A stretch of DNA of 64,000 nucleotides from Rotaria sordida. Lineage: Eukaryota > Rotifera > Eurotatoria > Philodinida > Philodinidae. Shown here piece by piece: positions 12,492 through 23,942 of this stretch (within the stretch, counting starts at the first letter, position 1; every line of letters begins with the position of its first letter). The notes below the pieces were generated by a model. That model ran no database searches and had not been told where the DNA came from. It saw only the letters and a list, made by a program, of their open reading frames with translations. Location: NCBI GenBank assembly GCA_905250125.1, contig CAJNOL010000455.1, positions 72,238-136,237 on the forward strand, given 5' to 3'. Made by a program: the position numbers and the translations under genes.

Positions 12492-13156
12492 CTTTACAAA
12501 CTAACGCAAAGAAAAGAAATGAACGAAGAAAGAAAACATGAATCACTTCAGATTTTCTAGACAAAGAATATTGATAATCAATTAAATTATATTCTCAAAA
12601 GTTATTTTCTTTAAAATTCAAAATTTATTTTTATCAAACAAAGATCATCAATCTCGCTAAAACTTTATTTATCTAAAAGTTTATTTTTCTAAAATTCTAT
12701 TATACGTGACACGACACTCAATTCTCTTTTATTTGTCTTGGAAATTGGAACGTTCCTTTGCTTTGCTTGATTTAAATAGGAATTGTATGACGAGAAACAT
12801 CTCGAGCAGTTTCCAAACGTTCTTCATAATCTTATCCATTTATCAATCGAATAACTGATTTATTTGTTCAAAATTTTTCTCAATTTATTCATCATCATAT
12901 TATTGAAATAAAAGCGAAACTGTTCTACCATTATGTAGTAAGAGAAATTAACTCGAACAAATATTTAAATTAAGTTCATAATAACAATCCTTCTCTTATT
13001 GAATGTTTTATTTAATTATTGTAATTGATTCTATTAAATGATTAGCTATACAAGAAATCTTGTCTTAATATAATATTCAAAGAAAAACTATAAATAATTA
13101 TCAAAGTAATAATCTTTAAATCGTACTTCTAACAATTGTAAATGAAAAAAAAATTA
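12492..13156. other. Intergenic with possible exon scrap
   Basis: Mostly AT-rich. On the minus strand near 12840-12700 a short coding-like piece reads DYEERLETARDVSRHTIPI followed by a stop and KQSKGTFQFPRQIKEN. It may be another decayed exon, but I cannot name it. Confidence 0.3.
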
Positions 13157-14083
13157 CTTAGGTCATTCCAAAAGTAGTGGCGGAGGTATATCAATTCCTT
13201 ATAGAAAGCTCGGCGAAACTTTTTTCCTATACAGTCTAATAGAGAAAAGAAAGATCTATTTTTCTATGCTATTTGATCATACTTTAACTAATGTCATGAT
13301 AATAAATTTTTGATAAGATTTTTTTCGTTAACATGTTTGCTCGTTGTAAGTTGCATATCGCAGTTTTCAATTCCTTATTAGTTGTATTAACAACCAAAAT
13401 ATGCCATAAGATGCAGCGTGAAAAGCTCTAAAATTTTCATAAGACCACTTATTTTCTAGTTGCACATTTTGTTCTTAAAATAGACTAAATTTTGAGCGAT
13501 CAAATTTCGATCATGGAAAAAGATAATGTTTTTTGATACACGACGAATGCATTTCTTGTTATCTGATCATTATATCACCTGATATGCTTTATCAAAAGAA
13601 AAACAAAATACACCAGAAGATGCAGTATGAAAAGCTCTACAATCTACATCATAAAGTTTATTGTAATTGTTTTGAAAAAAAATGAAAATTCTACGCGATC
13701 AGTTTTTACAATGGCCAAAGTTCGATCACTCAAAACTTTGTCCATTTTGAAAACAAAAAGTGCAACTAATAAATAAGTGGTCTTATGAAAATTGTAGAGC
13801 TTTTCACGCTGCATCTTATGGCATATTTTGATTGTTAATACAATATATTAGTGGACTACAAAACTAACCCGTCTGATTCATTGTGAGCTAGTACAACGAG
13901 CAAACATGTTAACGAAAAAAATCTTATCAAAAATTTATTATCATGACATTAGTTAAAGTATGATCAAATAGCATAGAAAAATAGATCTTTCTTTTCTCTA
14001 TTAGACTGTATAGGAAAAAAGTTTCGCCGAGCTTTCTATAAGGAATTGATATACCTCCGCCACTACTTTTGGAATGACCTAAG
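13157..14083. mobile_element. Mariner-type fold-back element, 927 bp
   Basis: Ends are exact inverted copies: CTTAGGTCATTCCAAAAG at 13157 and CTTTTGGAATGACCTAAG ending at 14083, with TA on both sides (13155-13156, 14084-14085). The outer about 185 bases are close to identical in inverted orientation. The inner part is also palindromic (GCAGCGTGAAAAGCTCTA against TAGAGCTTTTCACGCTGC), so nearly the whole element folds on itself around a short loop near 13600. The CTTAGGTC-type terminus and TA target fit Tc1/mariner. It has no transposase ORF; a 90-residue ORF in the right arm is a by-product. Confidence 0.9.
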
Positions 14084-14162
14084 TATAAAAACAATGGTAA
14101 AGTATGTCTAAAACATTGTAATTGAACAAGCCAAAACCAAAAAATTTCTATTCTACTTTCAG

Positions 14163-16225
14163 ATGGAAATCGATGTGAATAATCCTCGTGGTGGATCACG
14201 ACGACGCCATAGTCAACTACGTTTACTTGAAAAACAAATTCGTTCTGAAATATTCGAACGATGTCTACAATTTATTGATGTTATTATTAATCAAATTATT
14301 TATCAAGAAAATATTTATCCTTCAAGTTTGTTGAAATTCAAAACTAAAACAAATAAAATTAATTTTGTATTTTTTTTTTAAGATTTGTTTATTTCTTGTC
14401 AAATGTATAAGACACTTGTATATAAATGTATTGATAATGATATATCATCATATATAATATTATGTGCTGCATCATTAAGAGATTTATTTTCTCAACAATT
14501 ATCTGATATGATTTCAATAAATATCATTCGAAATTTTCAAATTCCAATTATTCTTCGAAGATATTTAATTGAATTACATACTATTCATGATCCATGTTTA
14601 CGAGCTATTTATGATAATAGAAAACAATTAATTAATCAAATTGATCAAGCATTTGCTCATTGTATTCAAACAATTAAACAAATAAAACCATTGGAAAATC
14701 ATAATTTTAATAAACAATGGACATTTCAATTTAAGGTTATTTTATTATATTTACAGATTTTCTTTAAAAATTTTTATTTTAACAGATTATGTTCTAATGA
14801 AAAAAATAATAAAGGTATAACTATAGGAGAAATTCTTCGTAAACAACCAATTTATAAAGAATTTCTATTAATAAATCAACAATCCGATTTATTATCTAAT
14901 GGTAAACAATCAATCATATCAAATATTAAATCATTATATACTGAAAGGAATAAAATTACAATATATGTGTAAAGATGATAAATATGAACAAGAAAAATTT
15001 CAACAATCAAATAATTATTTATTAAATAATATATCTATTGATCAACAAGATACTAATTTGAAACTGATTCTGATATCGATGATCATCAGGTACACTTATC
15101 TATTCATCATTAATATCAACTAACATTCTTTATACTACTGATCTTTGACTCTCCTCAAATCTGCGAGTTATAGTCTATTTATTAGTCAAAAGTACCCTGT
15201 ACGAGAGAAAGGATTTCATAATAAGGATACGAGCTAACATGTCTAGATAGTTTTTAAGTTGTAGCAGGGCCCAGTTTTTGAATTTTCCTTCCTGTGTCTC
15301 TTTAAAATTCTTGAATTCATGACCAAAACGAAAGATCTACAGTTTTTATTTTAGCAAAAGAGAAATTCAAAAATTCGGTTCTGTGATGACCTTGTCTTAC
15401 CTGTCTACTATACAATGGACAAAAAAATTATCATTTTCTTAACAAATCATTATGAAGAAGAATCTGCCCGCGTAAATGGTATGCTCGAGAAAAACAGAAA
15501 AAAATTTTAAAGCCTTTTTTTCAATATGGATGTTCAGAATAACTTATTTAATATCTTTAAAGCTTATCATAAAATCAATTAACTGAAGTACATTCAAGAG
15601 TAGACATTTGACTCTATTCAATGAGTTATTAATCACAAAAATTGACTTTGTCTGAGGGAAGAGTAGTCCTGAAAGAATATCAAGCTACTGGATCGGCCTC
15701 TAGACAGTCTTTCATAACACAAACTATTTGAAAATTCGAAGAATTCTTTTTATTTTATTTTGACATAGAATACTTTCGATTAAAATTATTTGAGAATAGA
15801 TGATTGATGAGTAATCAATAGACTTTGGATGAATAAAATAAATTTTTTGCTAATGTAATTCTCTTTTTTAGGACTATTCGAAAGAAACAAACGTGTCTTC
15901 TTCAGTTAGCAAAAAATCAAATGAATCAGAACTTTGGCTATTAACGACAACGAATAATCCTCCAATATGTACAATAGATGATCAAGATATGAAATCAAGT
16001 GATATTGAAGAAAAATCAAAGGATAAAAACCGACAAAATAAGAATAAAGGAACGATAATTAATGCTGATTTATTTATTGATCATTATCATTTAACACAAA
16101 GAACTGATCGAGAAAATTTCGATGCTCTTCAATATTCATCTGAAGATGAAGATCAACCTCAATCACCTTATTCTCCTGATAATGTTTGGCAAGAAGAAGA
16201 TAATGATGAGGATGAAGATTTATGA
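14163..16225 (+). CDS. Unidentified protein with acidic C-terminus (may be decaying)
   Basis: The ATG at 14163 follows directly on TTTCAG, so a 5' UTR exon upstream is likely. Exon 1 (14163-14325) joins 14383 onward in frame, giving an all-alpha-looking protein (RRRHSQLRLLEKQIRSE, ERCLQFIDVIINQII, CIDNDISSYIILCAASL). The last exon 15872-16225 is Ser/Asp/Glu-rich and ends DEDEDL. The intron 15090-15871 joins CAG to GAC in frame. Two oddities: the frame ends at TAA 14970 and coding resumes one frame over (KDDKYEQEKFQQSNN), then returns to the first frame near 15056 (ETDSDIDDHQ). A 50-bp intron-like piece at 14736-14785 would shift frame if removed. Either two opposing indels or sequence error. 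Family not recognised; role unknown. Confidence 0.55.
15200..15475. repeat. Relic copy of the TTAA fold-back core
   Basis: Lies inside the intron 15090-15871. Its left part (GGATTTCATAATAAGGATAC, then GAGCTAACA) matches the inverted right arm core of the element at 17590-18475. Its right part, ending CTGCCCGCGTAAA, matches the inverted left core (TTTACGCGGGCA at 17995). It shows a second, older insertion of the same family. Confidence 0.7.
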
Positions 16226-17589
16226 TTAAATTTCTTTTTTTTTTTTTTGTCAAAGATAGTAATCAAAATGAATTAATAAACAATTTTTTTTATTAAAGAA
16301 ATCATAATCAAGAACTTAAAAAAACTACTCTTGTTATTATAACTTATTATTTAAATTTAAGTAATCATTAGTAGAGATGGTACATTACTATTACCAATAA
16401 TAAGTAATAATTAGTGGGGTTATTACATATTACCGGTAATAAACAATAATTTTGTAAGGTAATAAGGAAATAATAGTAATAAGGAAATAATAGTAATAAA
16501 GTAATACACAAATAAGATATTACAATCACTTCTAATCATCAAATAAATTTTCATTTTTCCTGATAAATCGGTCTAAATATTTATAGATTATTGGTAGGAG
16601 AAGTATAGTTTTTGGTCATGGAGAACAAATTTGGTTGAAATAATGCTTCAACAAAATGCAGAAAGTTAACTTAGTTGGATAATGAGATCTTGTTTATATG
16701 AACGGAGAAAACACTCATCTTTTTGTCTTCTTATTCATGCAATTACTATTATTAATATCCTTGAATCATCCCAGTGTATACTAGGATTATATTTTTCAAA
16801 TTTCAAAAATATGAAAGTTTATAGTATAAGTTGAATCATTCAATAACAAAGGATCGATGCTTTATTTTATTCGCTCTCTGTAGTATGAGATCCTTTTGTT
16901 AAAAATGTGTCGTGTAGAATGCGATTATACGTGTTGCTCTCTTTCTACAGCCATATCTACACCGACACTCAACACGGACAATCATATTCCACAGCACACA
17001 TCTCTCGGACACTTAATCCACATCCATGCCCTTTATTGAGAAAAAAAAAGAATTTATATCAAAAAAAGAGAAAGGAAAAAGCAATGATATTGTTCTTTCC
17101 TAGAGGATGAATAATGAAAAAATGTCCCTATGTCTATAAAAAAAGAGCGAACGTAGAAGATGAGTCGATATTTTGACGAAAGACGAAATAGAAGAGTAGA
17201 TAGAAAATAAAAGAGATAAAGAAGAAAAAACGACATGAAATAATTATGGGTGTATACGATTGAGGAATAATCTTTAATTGTTTATTATGTAATAATTCTA
17301 AATCTATTTGATTTTCATGTATTTCACGTAATAAACAACTGATTAAGAAATTGAATTGATTCTTATCTATTTCAAATTGAAAATTCGATTATAATTGGAA
17401 ATTTTATTCGATCATGTAATATTTCATCGGTTTTTGCATTGATTTATTAAGAAGAATCAGTTTTAATTTGATTTTGTGACATGTTTTGAAATGGAAAAAT
17501 GCAGCACTTGTATAAGTGATTATTCATTGTCCGAAGTTTACTTCTTTTTGTATCTTTCCGTGTCCTTTCGTTCTTTTTTTTTTGTTTAA
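16226..17589. other. Intergenic with AT repeats and a C-rich patch
   Basis: 16370-16520 is a low-complexity tract of TAATAAG/TAGTAAT units. 16960-17035 has CACCGACACTCAACACGG and CCACATCCATGCCC, a degenerate piece of the telomere-like sequence listed elsewhere. Nothing else is recognised. Confidence 0.5.
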
Positions 17590-18475
17590 GGTTGGCCCTC
17601 CCTCAGAAAACCCCATTTTTCGAAGAAAAGTCAAAGTCGAGTTTTTATAATAGGAAGATGCACCAAAGTCTCATCTTTCAGAATATCTGTGGTTTTTCGC
17701 AAAACGAATAGGATTTGACGGACCTACCATCTGAAACTTAGGTCCTATTATCAAATTTTTTGAGAAATTTTCTCCATTTTTTTCAAGTTTTTAGGGTATT
17801 TTTCTCTTTGTATTAACATTGAGTAGAGTTCTTTTTATATCAATCACTACGAAACTACTAATACCTAAGATAAAGATCACAGATTTACAGCTTGTCCTGA
17901 GCACTGATATATAATTCAAGTGAGTTTCGCAAAAATCAATTTCTAAAACTTATTTAATGTTTTTCTCAAAATTAGTTTTTTCGACAGAACTGTTTACGCG
18001 GGCAAGGTTTTTTTAATAATGACTCAATAGAGAAGTGATCATTTTTTTTTAATGGATAGCAGACAGATAGGACTAGATTATCACAGGATCCGATTTTTGA
18101 ATTTCTCTTTTAGTGAAATAAAAAACTTAGATATTTCATTTTTGTTAGCAATTGTCTTAGGCATAATTTCGTGAATTTTACGAAAAAGGTTTTTTAAAAA
18201 ACAAACAAAGGGAAATTCAAAAATCGGGCCCTGTGAGGATCTAGTCCTAAGGGTATTCTACAACTTGAAAACTGTCCGGGCTTGTTAGCTCATATCCTTA
18301 TTGTGAAATCCTTGCCCGCGTAAAGCGTAATGAATTGACTAGAACTTGTGCATTTCTTTGAGATTTGGGAGAGATATTTTAACCATAAGCTATTCTAGTC
18401 AAGACTAACATTCTCTGAAATTTTGGTTGAAATTGGATGAAAAATAACAAAGTTCCTTTCTGAGGAGGGGCCCCC
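17590..18475. mobile_element. TTAA-flanked fold-back element, 886 bp
   Basis: Flanked by TTAA at 17586-17589 and 18476-18479. The left end GGTTGGCCCTCCCTCAGAAA and the inverted right end GGGGGCCCCTCCTCAGAAA match closely. A second inner inverted pair begins TTTACGCGGGCAAGG at 17995 and ends CCTTGCCCGCGTAAA near 18324, with the intervening arms also complementary (GAATTTCTC.../GGGAAATTC). TTAA target sites suggest mobilisation by a piggyBac-type transposase. No ORF of size is inside. Confidence 0.75.
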
Positions 18476-18479
18476 TTAA

Positions 18480-19350
18480 ATAAATATGTCAAAAATAGAA
18501 ATGACTAAACACATATTTCATAAAAAACAAATAAAAATATAACCTATAGGAAAGTTTTTGTTTTTTAAATACATTCAATCTTAATAATCAGAAAATAGTA
18601 AAAATAAAAATTCAAGTTCAATACCAATGGTACTCGAAAATCTAACAACGTTTATATTACTGCTCGAGAAAATAACTATTTGCTTATATGTAACATAATC
18701 TTCTATTATTTTATATTCAAATAATGCATTTTTTCATAAAAATATTAATTTTCAGTCCTTGAAAAAAAGACTGATGGGAGAAAAGGAAACTACTACACTG
18801 AACACGTCTTTTTAGAAAGCCATTAGTTGAGAAAGCATGTATATTTTTTTCAAAAGAAAAACTGTTAGAATAAAGTTTTTCAAATAGAGCGATAGAACAA
18901 GAGCTCTGCGATTTGTTCTGTAGGTCTTTCTACTTTCTTTAGAAAAAACATAATGTCTTCTAAGATGATAGAAACTTGGCTATTTTTAGGCCTAGAATTT
19001 TTTTAGATTCTTAAAGAACTAGAATAATTCTTTTTAAACCAAAACCTCGACCATCAGCCAAAGCATACTCAACATTATTGAGATTACACAAATTATCACT
19101 TCTATTTTGTTTACTGAATGTTCACATTGTTATCCACTGTGTTCTATTGAAAAATGTTCTTCAAAAAAAACTAAACTTCAAAATCTTGCAGAAAGTTGTG
19201 CGAAAAAAATGAAAATATTCATAGTAGGTATCTGGACGTTTGGAAATGTTTGATCTCCTCCTCTTCTTTACCTGGACGCCCTTCATGGATGTCCCCTAAT
19301 ATTGACGTAAATAAACACAAAAGTGTGTTCTGATCTCTTTATACAATTGG
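18480..19350. other. Intergenic, nothing recognised
   Basis: AT-rich sequence without convincing ORFs, repeats or transposon ends. Confidence 0.5.
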
Positions 19351-19359
19351 TTTTACAGT

Positions 19360-20085
19360 TTTTATTTATGTATCCTATCAGCTGGTTTTGATCATGGATA
19401 AGCAATTGAATTAAATAAACAACATTTTGGTGTTCTTGCTGATACTGATAGTCAGAATAAATAAAGATAGATGAATAAAACTTCTTTGATCACGTGCAAT
19501 TGTCTTGAAATTAGATATAACTCAACAAGAAGATTTTGATAACATTTATGAAATGATTAATATTAAAACAAAAATTCTTCGTGTATTAGCTAATAATGCT
19601 CGTATTTGCAATGACAACAAAAAAAGATTTTACCATTACTTATTAATAAAAGAGATCCACGTATTGTTACTATTTGTTCCATTGCTAATTATTTAATTGC
19701 ATCAGATATGTTTTCATATTCAGCACCAACATATGTATTGGAAACATTTTCGTAATGTCTTCATCATGAAACGGCTGTATGAGATTGATATAGTAATATG
19801 ATTGAACCAGATTTTTTGAAGACATCTATTATTGAAGAACATGATAAAATCATAAAATACACTATGGAATAGATCAACAAATGATGTGAAAGATCGTTGA
19901 CGTAAAGAACATCTTATTAAATAAATGGATGAAATTTTATCTAATATTTTTATAAAACATGATGAAAATTCAAAGAAATTTGTTTAATGTTTATATTTTC
20001 GAGATGTTCAGTTTGATTTGCTGAAAACAAATAGAAATATTGCTATTTCTGTTGGTATACATCATCAATTAAAAGATTAAACTTA
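19360..20085 (+). pseudogene. Unidentified gene relic, paralogue A
   Basis: Coding-like pieces in shifting frames: HFGVLADTDSQNK near 19430, DFDNIYEMINIKTKILRVLA near 19530-19590, then KRDPRIVTICSIANYLIASD and YVLETFS near 19645-19755, followed by MIEPDFLKTSIIEEHDKIIK near 19800. Stops and frame changes interrupt it. The block IANYLI...LE.FS recurs at about 38690-38760, so two relics of one family are present. I do not recognise the family. Confidence 0.5.
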
Positions 20086-20298
20086 ATTAGTGTATTTTAT
20101 TCGATTATCTATCATTGATTGAATCGACAGCAAAGAGAACTTTTTTTTCGTTTTAAATATATGCAAAAAAAAAGTCATATTTGTTTTATATTTAAATAAT
20201 TTAATATTGATAAATCAATTATTTCTTTGAGCGACATCGCTTATCATTCATATTTGATTTGTCAATTATGTTTGTCCAATCAAGCAAACATAATCATT

Positions 20299-20325
20299 TT
20301 CTCTCTCTCTCTCTCTCTCTCTCTC
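20299..20325. repeat. (CT)n microsatellite
   Basis: About 27 bases of uninterrupted CT dinucleotide repeat in AT-rich surroundings, just upstream of the gene pieces starting at 20408. Confidence 0.9.
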
Positions 20326-20407
20326 GTGTTCAACAACTGTTGTTATTTGATGAGGGAAAAAAAATCATCTATATTGATTTTAAACAAAAAATGACTGATC
20401 TTTTTCT

Positions 20408-22412
20408 TCGATCTCGGATCGAATATTATTAAAATCTCGACGAACTTATTCACAACGTAATGTATCTTCACTTCCATTTGAATTAACAAAAAAATCGTAA
20501 AATGATTAATGTCAAAACATCAAAAACAACAACTATACTTAATCGAATATTTAGTTTTAAATTATTACCCGTAACAAGATTTTATTCATGAATATTAAAA
20601 CAAAAAACTATTCATATAAATTTTTCATTTTTATTTTATTCTAGTTCATCATTAACTAATATAGATAATATACCAATGAAAAAAAACATTTCTTATGAAT
20701 TCAATAGATCTAATATAAATTCATTATCAAAAGAAATAATTGAAGAAACTCCTTATCTTCGTTCTAATATTCTATGTAAGATTTTATAACTTTGTCAAAA
20801 TGAATTACTTTTCAAAATATATTTTCAACTAGAAGAGTTCTTTTTTTTTCTATGATATATTTGTTTTTAATGCTTCCTCATTTTTTACCATAAGAAAAGC
20901 AGTAAGCGTAATCCGTGCGGAATAAAAATATGAAATATAATGTATCTTCTCTTGTTAATCACAGGGGGATTGTCTTATTCGTTCTATTTTAGGACACATT
21001 TCTTCATCATCTTTTTACTTAATCGTCCAGAAACTTAATAAGGAAGTAGTTCATATAGTATAATAAAACGTTATTGATATCCGGTCTTTGATCGTATATT
21101 GAAAAGATCTGTCATCGTTTGTATCGAAGAGAAGGACATTGCTAAGGCGTCTGTGACTTATTGATAAGATATTCTCTGAGAAAGTTTTATTTGCGACATA
21201 TATTAGTCAATAGAGCTCAAAACTCTGAAAAATAGATGTTTGAAAAATGTGGTCAAATGTAGCTCGGTTGCATAGTTTGAACCTACTAGAGCCATCAGGC
21301 ATTTTCCATAACTTCATTGAACGTCATTTTTCCGAATATTTATTTGTTTGAGTTTGTGACTCAGACTATAGTCCATTAGACTTAGAATCTCAAGCTCTAT
21401 CGACTGGCACAAATGCTAAGTGAAACAGCATTCAGAAGGTATTTTACTAATACTTCTTTTAGATCACGTTTCACAAAATACCTACTATTAATAAGTGCAT
21501 GGTATCCGCATGAAGATCAGAATTAGCATAGCTAGTTCTGTCTCATGTCTGAATAGCTTCCACTCATTTACATAAATGTTTCAAGTGATTTGTTTGTCTT
21601 CAACGGTTTACTGTAGTACGTATCTGTTGGTTTTTGTAAGACGTGTTAATTTAAGAAGATTAATGCAGAAGGCCGTTGTCATACGGTTAGATATTCTAAT
21701 GTCCCTACCAGAGTGAGTTTTATTTTTTAGAGATTAAACATTCTTTTTAATAAATCCATATGAGCTCTCTCAAAAATTGACAAGAATAAAATTATTATCT
21801 CATCTAGAGTGCCTATTTATCCTATGTGAAGCTAGACATCGTTCAATCTATTATGACCCGAGCTGAGTCGGACTACAGTCTGTACACTTTGTAAAAATAC
21901 TCTGTTATTAAAGACAAATATGATTTTCATTTTTAAAAAAAGAAGTTCTATTTTATTTAAATCATTTTCTTTTAAGTACATAATATTTCCATTTATGATA
22001 ATTAATCAATCAAATCGACAACTGTTCACCTATCTCAAGCAGTCAATCGTGTATCTCGTTATAATGGTATTTTAAGACATTTTGTAAGTGAAGCACAGAA
22101 ATATTTACCTAAATCCAATGACATACAACTCACATCAAAATCTGTTCTATCACTACAATCACATGAAAGTATATTTTTCAAATATAAATATCAATGACGA
22201 AATATAATACTATATTTTTTTAAGAAGTTCGACATCGTCTTTTTGTTGAGTCTCCCAAACAAGATACAACTAGTTCTATCTCCAAAAATCAACCACGAAT
22301 AACAACTCGCAAAACCAGGGGTGTTATAAAACAATTATTTACTTCTCCTTCATCATCATCATCTAACATTAACTTTATAATTAATGATAAATGTCAAATA
22401 CTTTTCTAGTCT
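20408..22412 (+). CDS. Unidentified Ser/Thr-rich basic protein, structure uncertain
   Basis: Exon-like pieces: 20408-20497 (LLKSRRTYSQRNVSSLPFEL, ends TC|GTAAAATG), 20641-20775 (NISYEFNRSNINSLSKEIIE, ends TGT|AAG region), 22010-22169 (TTVHLSQAVNRVSRYNGILR) and 22227-22412 (RHRLFVESPKQDTTSSIS, stop TAG). The last two join across a short intron in frame. No ATG is found for the first piece, and the third piece has TAA immediately upstream without a clean acceptor, so the gene may be incomplete or decaying. The composition (Ser, Lys, Arg) suggests a nuclear protein. Family not recognised. The 1.2-kb intron shows no feature I can name. Confidence 0.4.
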
Positions 22413-22488
22413 TATTGTTTTTTTTTCTCTTATTTATTTTCTCTTATATTGTCAGATATATCAAATTATCTTATTTTATAGATGACTT

Positions 22489-23493
22489 ATGGGTATACGT
22501 TATCGAGCAGTATATGGCTCGTTATTAGTCATTTTTTTCATTGTATGGATTTTATTAGCAAATTATCCAATAAATCAATCAAATCCTCGAATATATATAG
22601 TTAAACCAGCAGCAAAACATTTTGATTATATATTAGAACCTGGAGATGATATATGTTCAACAGATGAATCATTACTTTTAATTGTTTATGTTCATTCAGC
22701 TATAGAAAATCGTCATCGTCGAGAATCAATTCGTTCAACATGGGGATCACGTTCAATATTTGGAAAACATATACGTGTTCTATTTATGCTTGGTTCAAGT
22801 CATAATAAAGAATTAATGAAACAAGCACAATTTGAATTTGATACATATCGTGATATTGTTCAACAAACATTTATTGATACATATCGAAATTTAACATATA
22901 AAGGTATAATGGCACTTAATTGGATTTTACATCATTGTAATCAAGTATCATATATATTAAAAACCGATGATGATATGTTAATAAATATGTTTTCTGTTCT
23001 AAATCATCTTTATACTTTAACATATGTCTATCCAACTGAAGCATGGCATTCTACGATAGCTTGTCTTGTATGGACACGAATGCGTGTTACACGAGATCCA
23101 TCATCAAAATGGTTTGTTTCATCTGATGAATATCCATATGAACATTTTGAGCCTTATTGTTCGGGTTCTGCATATTTTATAACTCAAGATTTAATTCGAC
23201 CACTTTTTGAAGCAATTCAACATGTACCTTTCTTTTGGATTGATGATTATTATATAACTGGTATTCTACCACAAGCAATTCGATCATCTATTTATGTTAA
23301 GTATTTATTTATTAATTCTCTATTTGTTATTAATATTGATCTAGTCGAACAACGTTTTCTTTCACCATTTGGTCTTTCTTCACTTGCTTTTGGTCATATG
23401 CCATTATCAGTCAATCGTCTTTTACATGTTTGGCAACATCTCGTGACAAATAGTCATTCAGCATATAAATATCTTAATCGAACATTTCACTAG
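22489..23493 (+). CDS. GT31 family glycosyltransferase (beta-1,3-galactosyltransferase-like)
   Basis: A 334-residue single ORF. Residues about 9-25 are a transmembrane segment (LLVIFFIVWILLA), giving the type II Golgi topology of the family. GT31 motifs follow in order: RRESIRSTWG (77-86), the metal-binding KTDDDM (158-163), EPYCSGSAYF (221-230) and WIDDYYITGI (250-259). The family transfers Gal or GlcNAc from UDP-sugars to glycoprotein or glycolipid acceptors; the exact sugar and acceptor cannot be read here. The ATG is eight bases after TTTTATAG, so a 5' UTR intron is likely. A 49-bp intron-like string (GTTAAGTATT...GATCTAG) at about 23297-23345 would break the frame if spliced, so I read through it. 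It is the best-preserved gene between 8 and 29 kb. Confidence 0.85.
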   Translation: MGIRYRAVYGSLLVIFFIVWILLANYPINQSNPRIYIVKPAAKHFDYILEPGDDICSTDESLLLIVYVHSAIENRHRRESIRSTWGSRSIFGKHIRVLFMLGSSHNKELMKQAQFEFDTYRDIVQQTFIDTYRNLTYKGIMALNWILHHCNQVSYILKTDDDMLINMFSVLNHLYTLTYVYPTEAWHSTIACLVWTRMRVTRDPSSKWFVSSDEYPYEHFEPYCSGSAYFITQDLIRPLFEAIQHVPFFWIDDYYITGILPQAIRSSIYVKYLFINSLFVINIDLVEQRFLSPFGLSSLAFGHMPLSVNRLLHVWQHLVTNSHSAYKYLNRTFH

Positions 23494-23568
23494 TCATTTA
23501 TATTTTTTATTGTTTTGTTTTTCTTTTGTCAATCAATGTCTTCCATATTTTTATTCTTTTAGATAAAA

Positions 23569-23942
23569 ATGATTTGATTCGAAATTCGTCCATCGCTTGC
23601 TATTACTGCACCTCCACTTTTTCTTGTTGCTGCATCGACACTCTATATAGGCAATTGATATTTTCTTAACGGAAAAGTTGGTTTTCTTTATTATTATTTA
23701 CGAATTATTGTATTGTAAAAACTTATGTTTCAATTAGAAATATGGCTCGAAGAATATGACTAAAGATGTTCGAGCTTATTATATGTATTTACAAGATCGA
23801 CATCTCATAGGAAATGAATATTATCCTTGTGAAGGTATTCTATTTCAAGAAAAAAAAAACAATAACAAATTACATTAAAATTTTTTTCATTTCAAGGATG
23901 CCGAAGAAATCGATGAGAGTCTCACGTTAATCAAACTCCGAA
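23569..23942 (+). pseudogene. NDUFA1: NDUFA1 (complex I MWFE subunit) relic
   Basis: ATG 23569 starts MI*FEIRPSLAITAPP, which follows the MWFE subunit start MWFEILPGLSV, with TGA (23575-23577) exactly at the conserved Trp. A membrane segment LFLVAASTLYI follows, then GN*YFLNGK, with TGA (23656-23658) where the human protein has Arg. After a 66-bp intron-like gap comes KKYGSKNMTKDVRAYYMYLQ, then DRHLIGNEYYPCEG, matching the family's ERDRRISGVDRYYVSKGLE. A final small exon gives CRRNR and a stop. The length (about 80 residues) fits this 70-residue inner-membrane subunit of respiratory complex I. Both stops are single transitions. Since this subunit is essential in animals, a working copy should exist elsewhere. 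Confidence 0.75.

Noticed and set aside
13927-14199. 90-residue minus-strand ORF
   Set aside because: It is the right arm of the mariner-type fold-back and starts in the next gene's exon.
20299-20325. CRISPR-like or regular array
   Set aside because: It is a plain CT microsatellite; no spaced direct repeats were found anywhere in the window.
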